64,000 nt of DNA from IMG/VR virus record IMGVR_UViG_3300044720_000021, positions 1-64,000 of that record. One strand, written 5' to 3'. The translations under genes were made by a program, and so were the position numbers. This document shows, piece by piece, positions 9,013 to 16,599 of this stretch. The notes under the pieces were generated by a model. The model saw only the letters and a program-made list of their open reading frames with translations. It ran no database searches and had not been told where the DNA came from. The stretch is from a virus. Each line of letters begins with the position of its first letter. The first letter of the stretch is position 1.

Positions 9013-9056
9013 CGGACGGGGCTGAACCGTGCCCGCCCTCGGGGAAGCCCCGTCCG
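9013..9056 (+). terminator. Strong hairpin after lysis cassette
   Basis: CGGACGGGGCT (9013-9023) pairs perfectly with AGCCCCGTCCG (9046-9056), 11 bp. There is no U-tract, as is common in high-GC phages. It separates the late genes from the promoter at 9095. Confidence 0.65.
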
Positions 9057-9094
9057 GCAACAACAGTAGCGTAGGAGGGCTCTCACGAGTCCGC

Positions 9095-9123
9095 TTGACG
9101 CCGGCTCAGGAGGGCGCTACAGT
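9095..9123 (+). promoter_or_regulatory. Promoter TTGACG-17-TACAGT
   Basis: TTGACG (9095-9100) and TACAGT (9118-9123) are separated by exactly 17 bases. It lies downstream of the 9013-9056 hairpin and upstream of the replication genes, and transcription would start near 9130. Confidence 0.6.
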
Positions 9124-9129
9124 CCCCGA

Positions 9130-9221
9130 TCTGAGTGACGATCAGGTGCAGGGGAGGGGCTACGGCCTCTCCCCGCTTCTTCTGATCGCGCCGCACCCGA
9201 ACCGTCAACGAAAGGATTTTC
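9130..9221 (+). promoter_or_regulatory. Structured 5' leader
   Basis: The ~90-nt leader between the promoter and ATG 9222 folds by eye into nested stems: GATCAG (about 9139) with CTGATC (about 9181), and inside it GGGGAG with CTCTCCCC. This could be a site for autoregulation of the following RNA-binding-like protein. Confidence 0.4.
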
Positions 9222-9521
9222 ATGAGCGAGCAGTTGGCAGAGAGAACTTCGCGTCGTCGCGGGGGTGAAAACAAGTCGCGCCCGAGGTCTGCTTATGACG
9301 CCGCACTGATCCAGGCAAAGATCGATGGCTCGTGCGTGGATCTCGTTCTTGCCGCTGACTTCGCGACACCCCTCGGAGGACTCCTCGACGCGGACAAGAC
9401 CATCGAGGCGAAGGTTTGTCACGTTGACACCTACGCCGTCGAGTTCGAAGTCATGGGAGCGAACGAAGGAAAAAAAGTTTGGATCAACAAAGGATTCATT
9501 GCAGGGGTGTGGGTGCGATGA
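9222..9521 (+). CDS. Putative Sm/Hfq-like small protein
   Basis: 99 residues, ATG behind AAAGGA. The N-terminal 25 residues are Arg-rich and probably disordered. The rest has an Sm-fold look: a helix SAYDAALIQAKIDG, strands VDLVLAADF and IEAKVCHVDTYAVEFEV, and a terminal KKVWINKGFIAGV. The last part parallels the Hfq Sm2 motif (VYKHAIST-like), and HVDTYAVEFE parallels the Sm1 strand. This is pattern recognition only. Overlaps the next gene by four bases. Confidence 0.45.
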   Translation: MSEQLAERTSRRRGGENKSRPRSAYDAALIQAKIDGSCVDLVLAADFATPLGGLLDADKTIEAKVCHVDTYAVEFEVMGANEGKKVWINKGFIAGVWVR

Positions 9522-9736
9522 AAATTCGAGTTCGTCCTCTGGGTGTTAGATCACCTGTGATTCGCAAGATCTCTCTGCGAAGATTTTTTGGTTCTCTTTT
9601 CGGAAACCCCACCCCCCTTCCCGTAGGGAAGGAAGGGGCTCCTAGGGGTGAGAGTGTGAGAGAGGGGCGCGCGGAAATCATTCAGCACCCGAGATTCGGG
9701 CCGATCATCGTGAAGTGGCCGGTGGCTGGCCAATGA
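9518..9736 (+). CDS. Small basic protein
   Basis: 72 residues, ATG 9518 overlapping the previous TGA. Arg-rich start (MKIRVRPLGVRSPVIRK) and a short hydrophobic patch FFGSLFGN, then a C-terminal strand FGPIIVKWPV. Coupled to the helicase gene downstream by an ATGA overlap. Function unknown. Confidence 0.5.
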   Translation: MKIRVRPLGVRSPVIRKISLRRFFGSLFGNPTPLPVGKEGAPRGESVREGRAEIIQHPRFGPIIVKWPVAGQ

Positions 9737-11091
9737 GTGTTGAAGCCCTAGTCGTCACCGCAATCGTGCAAGAGGGAGCTCAGGGGCTCCGCAAGGTCTA
9801 CCAGGAGGGAATTTCATCCGATGACTTCTTGGTCTACGAGGAGGAGTTCGCCTGGATCGAGGAGCGTGTTGCTTCGAGGCAGCCGCTCAACGGAAGGATT
9901 TTCAAGGGCAAATTTGACGAGTTCGAGTGGTTGCCGCCGAACGAGAACCTGAAGGATCTGCTCGCTGAACTGAAAAAGGAACGCGCGTTCACCGAACTTA
10001 CTCAGCTTGTCAACACGCTGGCTGACGAGCTCGACATCGACAATGCGCTCTCCAAGGCTGAGTTCGCGCGTGACAGGGTGGCTGAGATCACAAGACTGCA
10101 CGCGCCGGCATCCGACCATCTCCTGATCGCCGGGTGGCGCGACCACTTGGAGGAACAGAAGCATCTGCGGACTCTGCGACGGGGTGGTGCTCCTCCTGGG
10201 ATCCCGACAGGACTGGCCAACATCGATTTTCATTGGGACGGGCTAGTACCCGGCCGGATGATCGTCGTGCTCGGGCGACCGGGTGAGGGCAAGTCCTACC
10301 TGACGGCGCAGTTCGCCAAAGAAGCAATCCTTCAGCACTATCGTGTTCTGTTTTTCAGTCCTGAGATGAACAGGCGGGAGCATCTGTGCCGGCTGCACAC
10401 GCTCCTGTCGGCGGACTCACGAGTGAAGGAAGCCCTCGGGCTGAAGCATTCGTTCCGCAACAGGGCATTGATGAACGGGATGGGCTACAACATGAAAAGC
10501 TATTCCCGATTCATGAAGCACTTGGAGGAGAACTACGGCGAGATCATCCTGATGACAAACACGCATCGACGGCGGAAGATGTCACCTGCGTTCATCGAGG
10601 CGAAGATCGAGGACGTGAGGCCCGATCTCGTGATCATTGATCCGATCTACAAGCTGTCCGCTGTCCGGCCGCGTCAGAGCCGAGTCGAGGAACTGTCGGA
10701 GATCTCGGACTCGATCCAGGATCTTGCCGAGGCGTTCAGCATCCCGGTCGTGGTGACAAACCAAGCCCACCGGCAGGCGACGGGCAAGGACGACGCACCG
10801 CACAAGGACTCCTCGTTCAACTCGGACGTGCCGGTGCAGGAAGCAGATCATGTCATCGGAGTGAAAAACAAGAGCGACGAGAACCTGTTGCTGTGTCGTT
10901 GCTCGAAGTCGCGCTTCGGTGCGGATTTTCGTTTCGAGTCGCAGTTCTATCCCAACACCGGAGTGCTGCGAGAGCTCACGCAACCTGAAGGCAGCTACTA
11001 CAACGGCAGTGACGATCCCGACGAGGACGAGTTGCGGGAGATCGTCGGCAATGCAACACGAGCGACCCAGGAGGTCGAAGCAGATGACTGA
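9733..11091 (+). CDS. Replicative DnaB-like helicase
   Basis: 452 residues from ATG 9733, overlapping the previous stop. An N-terminal helical region (~1-155) precedes a RecA-fold core: Walker A GRPGEGKSY after GLVPGRMIVVL, the sensor-type FFSPEMNRREH, Walker B PDLVIIDPIYKL and an Arg-rich region before VVVTNQAHRQATG. This is the DnaB/gp41 pattern. It would unwind DNA ahead of the DnaE-type polymerase, with the primase gene 1 kb downstream. Confidence 0.88.
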   Translation: MSVEALVVTAIVQEGAQGLRKVYQEGISSDDFLVYEEEFAWIEERVASRQPLNGRIFKGKFDEFEWLPPNENLKDLLAELKKERAFTELTQLVNTLADELDIDNALSKAEFARDRVAEITRLHAPASDHLLIAGWRDHLEEQKHLRTLRRGGAPPGIPTGLANIDFHWDGLVPGRMIVVLGRPGEGKSYLTAQFAKEAILQHYRVLFFSPEMNRREHLCRLHTLLSADSRVKEALGLKHSFRNRALMNGMGYNMKSYSRFMKHLEENYGEIILMTNTHRRRKMSPAFIEAKIEDVRPDLVIIDPIYKLSAVRPRQSRVEELSEISDSIQDLAEAFSIPVVVTNQAHRQATGKDDAPHKDSSFNSDVPVQEADHVIGVKNKSDENLLLCRCSKSRFGADFRFESQFYPNTGVLRELTQPEGSYYNGSDDPDEDELREIVGNATRATQEVEADD

Positions 11092-11359
11092 TGAAAAGAT
11101 CAGCGTGTCGGCGCACGAGCGCAACAAGCCGCTGAAGTCGAAGCCGCCGCAAACGCGGGATGAAAAGATTCCGCACTCGCAGTTCTCGGATCCACAGCAG
11201 CGAGTGGCCAAGGGAGTGAAAATCCTCTCGAAGTCCGAGAAGAACGACGGCACCAACATCGAGTCGAAGTCGCGGGGCGGCACGCTCGAAACCACCGTCA
11301 CGCTTGGTCGCGGTGACACAGAGCCTCTGGACGCTGATGGGCGGCGGCAGCACTCGTGA
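11084..11359 (+). CDS. Small charged protein
   Basis: 91 residues; ATG 11084 overlaps the helicase stop by eight bases. Lys/Ser/Asp-rich and probably disordered (NKPLKSKPPQTRDEK, KSEKNDGTNIESKS). It lies between helicase and primase and could be a replisome accessory, but no family is recognised. Confidence 0.5.
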   Translation: MTDEKISVSAHERNKPLKSKPPQTRDEKIPHSQFSDPQQRVAKGVKILSKSEKNDGTNIESKSRGGTLETTVTLGRGDTEPLDADGRRQHS

Positions 11360-11526
11360 GCGAGCTCGAAGATGGAATTCCCGAGCCAACTCGTGAGGAG
11401 ATCGAAAAGCACATTCACGCTGAGGCTGAAAAGTCGCTTCAGACGATGGTGCGTCATGCGTTGATTCGATTGACGCCCGATCAAGTGATCGAGGTTGTCA
11501 CCAAGGAGGCGAGACTGCGTGGATGA
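11356..11526 (+). CDS. Small acidic helical protein
   Basis: 56 residues from GTG 11356, with a four-base overlap with the previous stop. Predicted helical (TREEIEKHIHAEAEKSLQTM, then IRLTPDQVIEVVTKE). No match recognised. Confidence 0.45.
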   Translation: MSELEDGIPEPTREEIEKHIHAEAEKSLQTMVRHALIRLTPDQVIEVVTKEARLRG

Positions 11527-11956
11527 AATTGTCAGCAAGATCTCCGACGAGGAGCGCAAGCGGCTGGCAGCGGAACATCGTGCAAAGGTCGCGTCCGGTG
11601 AAATCGACATCGGCCCGAAGCCGCATCACGAGCCCACTGACCCGAGCATTCGTGCAGACCGCAGGGATCCCCAGGCAATCGGTGAAAAGCTGATGGAGAT
11701 TCGACGGGCGACCATGCCGGCGACGAACGGGAACGCCAACGGTGCTGCCTACGCAGGGGTAGGGCCGAGTCTCAGCGCGCTTGCTGACGAGCACATGTCG
11801 GCGCTTCTGGCCGTGCCTGACGTGTCTCACAATGAAACCACGGTCGTTGGGACGGCACGGGCCTATCGTCAGGAGTTGGAGGAGCGTGCCGCCAAAGGTG
11901 ACAAGTTCGCCATCTCGATGCTGACGACAGGTCAGCCCGGTGATTCAGACTCGTGA
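11519..11956 (+). CDS. Hypothetical replication-region protein
   Basis: 145 residues; GTG 11519 has AAGGAGG nine bases upstream and overlaps the previous gene by eight bases. N-terminal charged helix (SDEERKRLAAEHRAKVASG), a disordered Asn/Ala middle, and a C-terminal helix (TARAYRQELEERAAKGDKF). Function unknown. Confidence 0.5.
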   Translation: MDEIVSKISDEERKRLAAEHRAKVASGEIDIGPKPHHEPTDPSIRADRRDPQAIGEKLMEIRRATMPATNGNANGAAYAGVGPSLSALADEHMSALLAVPDVSHNETTVVGTARAYRQELEERAAKGDKFAISMLTTGQPGDSDS

Positions 11957-12084
11957 CGGTCAGTGAAAAGATCCGAGGAGTTCTGATGCCTTGGCGTTGG
12001 GCTCGTCGGTGCGCGTGCCACAGCAATATTTGGCCGTGCCAATACATTGACCGACCGAATGACAATCACGGTAGCGGACGATGA
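11953..12084 (+). CDS. Very small Cys/Trp-rich protein
   Basis: 43 residues from GTG 11953, with four-base overlaps on both sides (GTGA and ATGA). The sequence contains MPWRWARRCACHSN and a later Cys, a possible metal knuckle. Supported mainly by perfect junction overlaps with both neighbours. Confidence 0.4.
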   Translation: MTVSEKIRGVLMPWRWARRCACHSNIWPCQYIDRPNDNHGSGR

Positions 12085-13127
12085 TCTACCGAGGGCGGGA
12101 TCTCAATGCTGTCGCGCTGTGGGAGCAGTGGTGCGACTTTCCTCCGAATTTCACCGGGGATGGTGGTGGCTTCTCACCGCTGGTCATCTGCCCCAACCCA
12201 GAGCACAACACAGACAAGCGACATTTTCAGGTCAACCTGGACAAGCCGCTTGTTCACTGCTTTGCATCATGCGGAATTTCAGGGACATACGAGCGGGCCA
12301 TCTCGATCATCACAGGATGCTCAGAACGAGAGGCCCGTAAGGAGCTCCTGAAACACGCTCGCGTCGGCCTCGGCCCGAGGTCAAAGCGAAAAGGACGCAC
12401 GCCGGACGGACAAGTCAAGAGGTTGCAGGATGAAATTCCAGCACCCTCGCTCGACTATGAGCGGTACATACCGCAAGCCGGCATGAATTACCTTTCTGCC
12501 CGAGGGGTCGGGGCCGACGAGATCGTGAAGTGGGAGATCGGATGGGATCCTGCCGAGAGACGGATTGTCATTCCGGCCCACGATGACAGGGGGATCGTCC
12601 GGTTCTTGATCAAGCGGGCAGTGAGCCCGAAGGACTTCCCCAAGTACCTCTACTGGCCCGAAAAAGCCCTCTGTGGGTGGGGAAAGACAGATATTCTCTA
12701 CGGTGCTTGCAGATTCGACCTGAAGCGCGTATCATCTTTTGGGCTCGTGCTCGTGGAGGGGAGCCTAGACACGGCGAGGATCGATTCCTTCGGTTTTCCG
12801 GCAGGAGGGATCCTGGGAACAGGGCTCAGTGAAAAGCAGAGAGGAGTGATCAATAGAACTAGACCCAAGCGGATTTTCCTTATGTTCGACAAGGACGCGG
12901 CGGGCGTCCAGAACATCTGGAAGGCAGAGGCGATGCTTCCAAAGCTACCGCTGTTCGTCTGCTTGTATCCCAAAGGAAAATCCGATCCTCAAGAATTGAC
13001 CCAAGAGGAGGCGGAATACTCCATTGAAAATGCACTGTCGTTGGTCAGATTCAAACGAAGGCTCCCGAAACGTCAAGCGAGAAGGAAGGTGACGCATGGC
13101 ACAGCCCACAGTCAGACGCGTTCGTAG
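12081..13127 (+). CDS. DNA primase (DnaG-type, zinc and TOPRIM)
   Basis: 348 residues. A zinc-binding N-terminus has Cys in LVICPNPEHNTD and Cys pairs in VHCFASCG. The TOPRIM core shows VLVEGSLDTARIDSFGF (catalytic Glu) and IFLMFDKDAAGVQN (DxD-type acidic pair). It makes RNA primers for lagging-strand synthesis beside the DnaB-like helicase. The last 32 bases overlap the ssDNA-binding gene, and the Arg/Lys-rich tail may contact the helicase. Confidence 0.85.
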   Translation: MIYRGRDLNAVALWEQWCDFPPNFTGDGGGFSPLVICPNPEHNTDKRHFQVNLDKPLVHCFASCGISGTYERAISIITGCSEREARKELLKHARVGLGPRSKRKGRTPDGQVKRLQDEIPAPSLDYERYIPQAGMNYLSARGVGADEIVKWEIGWDPAERRIVIPAHDDRGIVRFLIKRAVSPKDFPKYLYWPEKALCGWGKTDILYGACRFDLKRVSSFGLVLVEGSLDTARIDSFGFPAGGILGTGLSEKQRGVINRTRPKRIFLMFDKDAAGVQNIWKAEAMLPKLPLFVCLYPKGKSDPQELTQEEAEYSIENALSLVRFKRRLPKRQARRKVTHGTAHSQTRS

Positions 13128-14349
13128 CGTCGAAGATCGAAACGCCGGTCGTGGTCAGTTCATCACGCTGAAACAGACGAACGATCAGTTCGTTGGGTTC
13201 GCGCTTTTCAAGCCCGACCCCGAGCTCGATGACAACCCCGGCTATTTCGAATACTTCGAGCACTACACGCCAGCCACGGGGTACTTCCCGTGCATCGGAG
13301 ACGACTGCCCTCTCTGCGCGGAGGGTGACAATCCTTCCACGCGGGCAAAGACTCTCTGGCTGGTGCCGAACGACAACAAGGAAATGGATGCCGACGACGC
13401 GATCGTGAAGGTTTTCACGATGAACTGGTCGGTGATCCAGGAGTTCGCAGATCTTCATGCGGACGACGAGACGATCCTCAGTCGCGCGTTCCGCATCAAG
13501 CGGCTCGAAGGGAATGGGAAGTATGCGGTGCGTCCCAAGCCTGAAAAGCTGAAGGCTCCGCAGGTCAAGGCCGCGTTGAAGGACGCACCGGATCTCGAAC
13601 AGCTTGCGACCAAGCAGGCCGCTCGCGTGATGGAAGATCTCGACACGGCCGAGGCGATGGAGGCCGACGAGGACAAGGCCGAGGAGAAGGCCACGGCGAA
13701 GCAGTCGTCCACGTCCAAGGCGAAGAAGGGCAAGCCCGCAGAGGAGCCGGAGCCCGAGACGGGTGAGGACTTCGACCCGGAGGAGGCCAAGGAGTTCGCC
13801 GGGGAAGTCACGGTGAAAAAGCTGAACAAGTCCAAGCTGATCCTCACCGTCGAGACAGGGGACGTGTCGTTCGACGTGTACCTGATCGAAGGCGGCGACT
13901 TCGACATCGAGGACTACAACAAGGACGACACGCTGTATATCGAGGCTGCGAAGGACGAGGATGGCGATTTCATCGCCAGCGTGGTCACGAATGCAGAGGA
14001 GCCTGCCGAGGAGCCCGAGCCCGGTGACGAAGGTGACGAACCCGAACTGTTCGAGGGAGACGACTTCGACGGCAAGGTGACGGTCGTGTCGGTCAACTCG
14101 GAGAACGACACGCTCACGGTGAAAACCGAGGACGACAAGACGTTCGAGCTCTACTTCCTCGGTGAAGGAGAGGACGAGGACGGGAACGACTGGTCGAACC
14201 TCGATCTCGATGACTTCTCGGAGGACGAGGAGATTGTCGTCGTTGCGGAAAGGGACGGTGAGGGCGACATGCTCGCGTCCAAGTTTCCCGCGAAGGCGAA
14301 GGGCAAGAAGGCAGCAGCCGGCGCGAAGAAAGCGTCCGGTCGCAAGTAG
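13096..14349 (+). CDS. Single-stranded DNA-binding protein, gp32-like with long acidic tail
   Basis: 417 residues. The first ~150 residues look like a phage SSB core with a zinc knuckle PCIGDDCPLCAEGDN. The rest is built of very acidic linkers (EEPEPETGEDFDPEEA, EEPEPGDEGDEPE) around two similar beta domains beginning FAGEVTVKKLNKS and FDGKVTVVSVNSE, then a basic Lys/Ala tail. The two internal repeats are unusual for gp32-type SSBs. Position between primase and polymerase supports the call. Confidence 0.65.
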   Translation: MAQPTVRRVRSVEDRNAGRGQFITLKQTNDQFVGFALFKPDPELDDNPGYFEYFEHYTPATGYFPCIGDDCPLCAEGDNPSTRAKTLWLVPNDNKEMDADDAIVKVFTMNWSVIQEFADLHADDETILSRAFRIKRLEGNGKYAVRPKPEKLKAPQVKAALKDAPDLEQLATKQAARVMEDLDTAEAMEADEDKAEEKATAKQSSTSKAKKGKPAEEPEPETGEDFDPEEAKEFAGEVTVKKLNKSKLILTVETGDVSFDVYLIEGGDFDIEDYNKDDTLYIEAAKDEDGDFIASVVTNAEEPAEEPEPGDEGDEPELFEGDDFDGKVTVVSVNSENDTLTVKTEDDKTFELYFLGEGEDEDGNDWSNLDLDDFSEDEEIVVVAERDGEGDMLASKFPAKAKGKKAAAGAKKASGRK

Positions 14350-14370
14350 AGAACTACCCCGGTGTGGCTT

Positions 14371-14402
14371 CTGCGGGCTTCGAAACCACTTCAAGCCCGC
14401 AG
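14371..14402 (+). terminator. Hairpin terminator after SSB gene
   Basis: CTGCGGGCTT (14371-14380) pairs with AAGCCCGCAG (14393-14402), extended outward by GGTGTGG with CCACC. No T-tract. Confidence 0.6.
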
Positions 14403-14436
14403 ACCACCCGGTCAATCGATAGAGGGGAGAATGAAA

Positions 14437-15384
14437 ATGACCAAGAGGATCAGCACCATCATCTCAGCACTGATCGCAGCGATCGTTGTTGCCACCATTG
14501 CGTCCGCAGGCGCTCCGCAGTCGGCCAACCGGCCGCTCGGTGTCAGCGGGAACGTGATCACAGCCTGCGTCGAGTCGAGCAGCGCGAAGATCAGCAAGGA
14601 GTCGCGTGGCGACCTGAAGCTGCGCAATTGCCAGCCTGGGTTCACCAAGCTGTCATGGAACAAGGTCGGCCCGAAGGGCGCGGCTGGACAGAACGGTGCC
14701 GCAGGCCCGCAGGGCGTGCAGGGATTGTCAGGCGCACAGGGTGCAACTGGCCCGCAGGGTGCTCAGGGTGGCGCAGGCCCGAAGGGTGAAAAGGGCGATA
14801 CAGGTGCTACCGGCCCGCAGGGGCCAGCAGGCCCGCAGGGAGAGGCCGGCGCACCCGCACCGACTCTGCTTCGGCTCAGTGGTGACTTCGCAGGAACGAA
14901 TGCGACTGTCGCTACGTCGCTCGACGGCGTGCAGTTCGGCCCGTACCCCGATGGCGGACAGTGGGGCGGCTCGGTCGCTTACAACGGACTCAATGGGCAC
15001 ACGCTCAGTGAGATCACGCAGTTGTCCTACACGGTCAAGCACTCGTCTCTCGATGACAGTGCGATCTCGTCGCCGTACCTGCGGATTTTCCTCGTAGGTG
15101 ACAACGACGTGCTGTTCGACGCGACCGAGTGTGCCACCGTCGTGCCGACAGAGGACGAGTTCCACACCTACGAGGTCACCACGGCTGAAAAGCTGCGCTA
15201 CAGTGATGACCCATGCGGTGCCGAGTACGATCCGCAGACGTGGGAGGAGATCGTTGCAGCCCACGGTGAGGAGATCATCGACGGCATCTACGTGACGACG
15301 GGATTTGCTGGCGGTGCTCCGCTCGCGGCGATCCTTCGCTCGCTGAAGGTGAACGGAACCGACTTCGTGTTCGGGGCCGCGTAG
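14437..15384 (+). CDS. Secreted collagen-like protein
   Basis: 315 residues from ATG 14437, with AGAGGGGAG at good spacing; ATG 14431 would be too close. An N-terminal signal peptide ([20 protein letters not shown]) is followed by a domain with two Cys, then ~20 collagen triplets ([16 protein letters not shown] and on), which should form a trimeric triple helix. The C-terminal ~165 residues form a beta-rich domain with Cys at ECATVV and DPCGAEY. It lies isolated between two hairpins in the replication region, so it may be expressed separately and act outside the cell. Confidence 0.75.
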   Translation: MTKRISTIISALIAAIVVATIASAGAPQSANRPLGVSGNVITACVESSSAKISKESRGDLKLRNCQPGFTKLSWNKVGPKGAAGQNGAAGPQGVQGLSGAQGATGPQGAQGGAGPKGEKGDTGATGPQGPAGPQGEAGAPAPTLLRLSGDFAGTNATVATSLDGVQFGPYPDGGQWGGSVAYNGLNGHTLSEITQLSYTVKHSSLDDSAISSPYLRIFLVGDNDVLFDATECATVVPTEDEFHTYEVTTAEKLRYSDDPCGAEYDPQTWEEIVAAHGEEIIDGIYVTTGFAGGAPLAAILRSLKVNGTDFVFGAA

Positions 15385-15394
15385 GATTGTCAGT

Positions 15395-15470
15395 TCGGGG
15401 GAGGGCCACGTCGAAGCGCTAGCGCGTGGAGGTCAGGGTGATCACCTTGATCTAACTGGCCCTCCCCCGA
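15395..15470 (+). terminator. Large structured element / terminator
   Basis: A perfect 14-bp stem, TCGGGGGAGGGCCA (15395-15408) with TGGCCCTCCCCCGA (15457-15470), encloses two further hairpins: CCACG...CGTGG and AGGTCAGG...CTTGATCT. This makes a three-way junction. It separates the collagen gene from the HU-like gene. Confidence 0.55.
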
Positions 15471-15498
15471 TTCAAACCCAACGAAAGGGCGGGTGAAA

Positions 15499-15966
15499 AT
15501 GGAGACAGTGACACAGGCACAGCTTCTCAGAGGCACGCTCGACATCATGGAGGACGATCTTCGGATCACGTCGAAGCAGGCGAATGACTTCGTGTCGTCG
15601 TTGCGTGCGGTAGTCGAGGAGCAGGTGGAGTTCGGGAACAAGGTCAACCTGCTTGGGCTCGGTATTTTCACTCCGGTTGGCGTTCTTGCCAAGCCGAAGC
15701 GGAAAGGCGTCAAGCCGCAGACTGGCGAGGAAGTTGTCTACCCGGCGAAGCCCGCGTCCGTGAAGCTGAAGTTCGGCATCGCCAAGCGCGTCAGGGAGGC
15801 TCTGCCGGCCACGACGAGTAGCGCAGGCAAGTCTCTCCTCTCTACGGCCAAGCAGCGGGCAGAGGCAGCCGCAGAGCGTCGGGCAAAGCGCGAGGAGGAG
15901 GAAGCCAAGGCGGCACGCAAGGCCGAGCGCGATGCGAAGAAGGCGGCGGGCGGGAAGAAGAAGTGA
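15499..15966 (+). CDS. HU/IHF-like DNA-binding protein with basic tail
   Basis: 155 residues from ATG 15499, behind AAAGGGCGGG. Residues ~1-95 follow the HU/IHF fold: helices with LLRGTLDIMEDDLRITSKQ and FVSSLRAVVEEQVEFG, the turn NKVNLLGLGIFTPVG, and the arm region ending in VKLKFGIAKRVREALP. The C-terminal ~50 residues are Lys/Ala/Glu-rich, like actinobacterial HupB extensions. A genome-bending or condensing role is likely. A candidate reader of the dispersed short motifs in this genome, though HU is usually non-specific. Confidence 0.75.
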   Translation: METVTQAQLLRGTLDIMEDDLRITSKQANDFVSSLRAVVEEQVEFGNKVNLLGLGIFTPVGVLAKPKRKGVKPQTGEEVVYPAKPASVKLKFGIAKRVREALPATTSSAGKSLLSTAKQRAEAAAERRAKREEEEAKAARKAERDAKKAAGGKKK

Positions 15967-16217
15967 GCGTCCACGACGCCAACTACCGCAAGCTGAAGAA
16001 GGAGCTCGGGATCCCCGAGGACGAGCCCATTTTCATTCTTCGTGCGAAAGACAGGCTGGCGTTGCCAGTCATCACTCGATACACGAACTCGGCTCGTCAG
16101 ATCGAGAGCGCAAAGGTGCGTCCGTCTGACGAGTGGTTCGAGCAGATGGGTGAGGTCGAGCGTCAGTTCGCAGACTTCGCAAGTGCCCATCCATCGCAAA
16201 TGAAAATCCCCGACTAG
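15963..16217 (+). CDS. Hypothetical protein
   Basis: 84 residues from GTG 15963 (GTGA overlap with the HU-like stop). Starts with SVHDANYRKLKKELGIPEDEP; mixed helix and strand; no motif recognised. Likely coupled to the HU-like gene. Confidence 0.5.
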   Translation: MSVHDANYRKLKKELGIPEDEPIFILRAKDRLALPVITRYTNSARQIESAKVRPSDEWFEQMGEVERQFADFASAHPSQMKIPD

Positions 16218-16229
16218 AAAGAGGCACGA

Positions 16230-16538
16230 ATGAGTTGGAGCGTAAGCAAGAACGGGATTGCCGAGCCGCATGACATCATGGACGCCGTTGGCGCTCAGTT
16301 CAAAGAGACGTACCCGGAGCCAGCCGAGGGCGTCGATGATCAGGCTCGCGCAGCGGCAGGCGTAGCGCAGGATCTCGCGTTCGAGGCGTTCGATGGTGAA
16401 GGCCCGTTCAACGTGCAGATGTCCGGCCATGTGAAAAACGAGGACTCGGACTCGTTTGTCTCGGTCATCGTCACGAAGGTCACAGAAGCCGAATCGGACG
16501 AGACGGCAGACGCACCTGCCGAAGCAGCGACGGTCTAA
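16230..16538 (+). CDS. Hypothetical protein
   Basis: 102 residues, ATG behind GAAAGAGG. A C-terminal strand pair (FNVQMSGHVKNEDSDSF and VSVIVTKV) precedes an acidic Ala-rich tail. Similar small proteins of unknown function are frequent near phage replication genes. Followed by a terminator. Confidence 0.5.
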   Translation: MSWSVSKNGIAEPHDIMDAVGAQFKETYPEPAEGVDDQARAAAGVAQDLAFEAFDGEGPFNVQMSGHVKNEDSDSFVSVIVTKVTEAESDETADAPAEAATV

Positions 16539-16542
16539 CCGA

Positions 16543-16578
16543 TTACCCCGCCGTTGGCTGACGCTGGCGGCGGGGTAA
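16543..16578 (+). terminator. Hairpin terminator before polymerase gene
   Basis: TTACCCCGCC (16543-16552) pairs with GGCGGGGTAA (16569-16578), 10 bp, followed by CTACTTTT. It isolates the polymerase operon. Confidence 0.65.
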
Positions 16579-16599
16579 CTACTTTTCAGAGGAGCTCGT

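Noticed and set aside
13051-14415. 454-residue minus-strand frame
   Set aside because: Mirror of the Glu/Asp/Lys-rich SSB gene; the Leu/Arg-rich sequence is the expected complement shadow.
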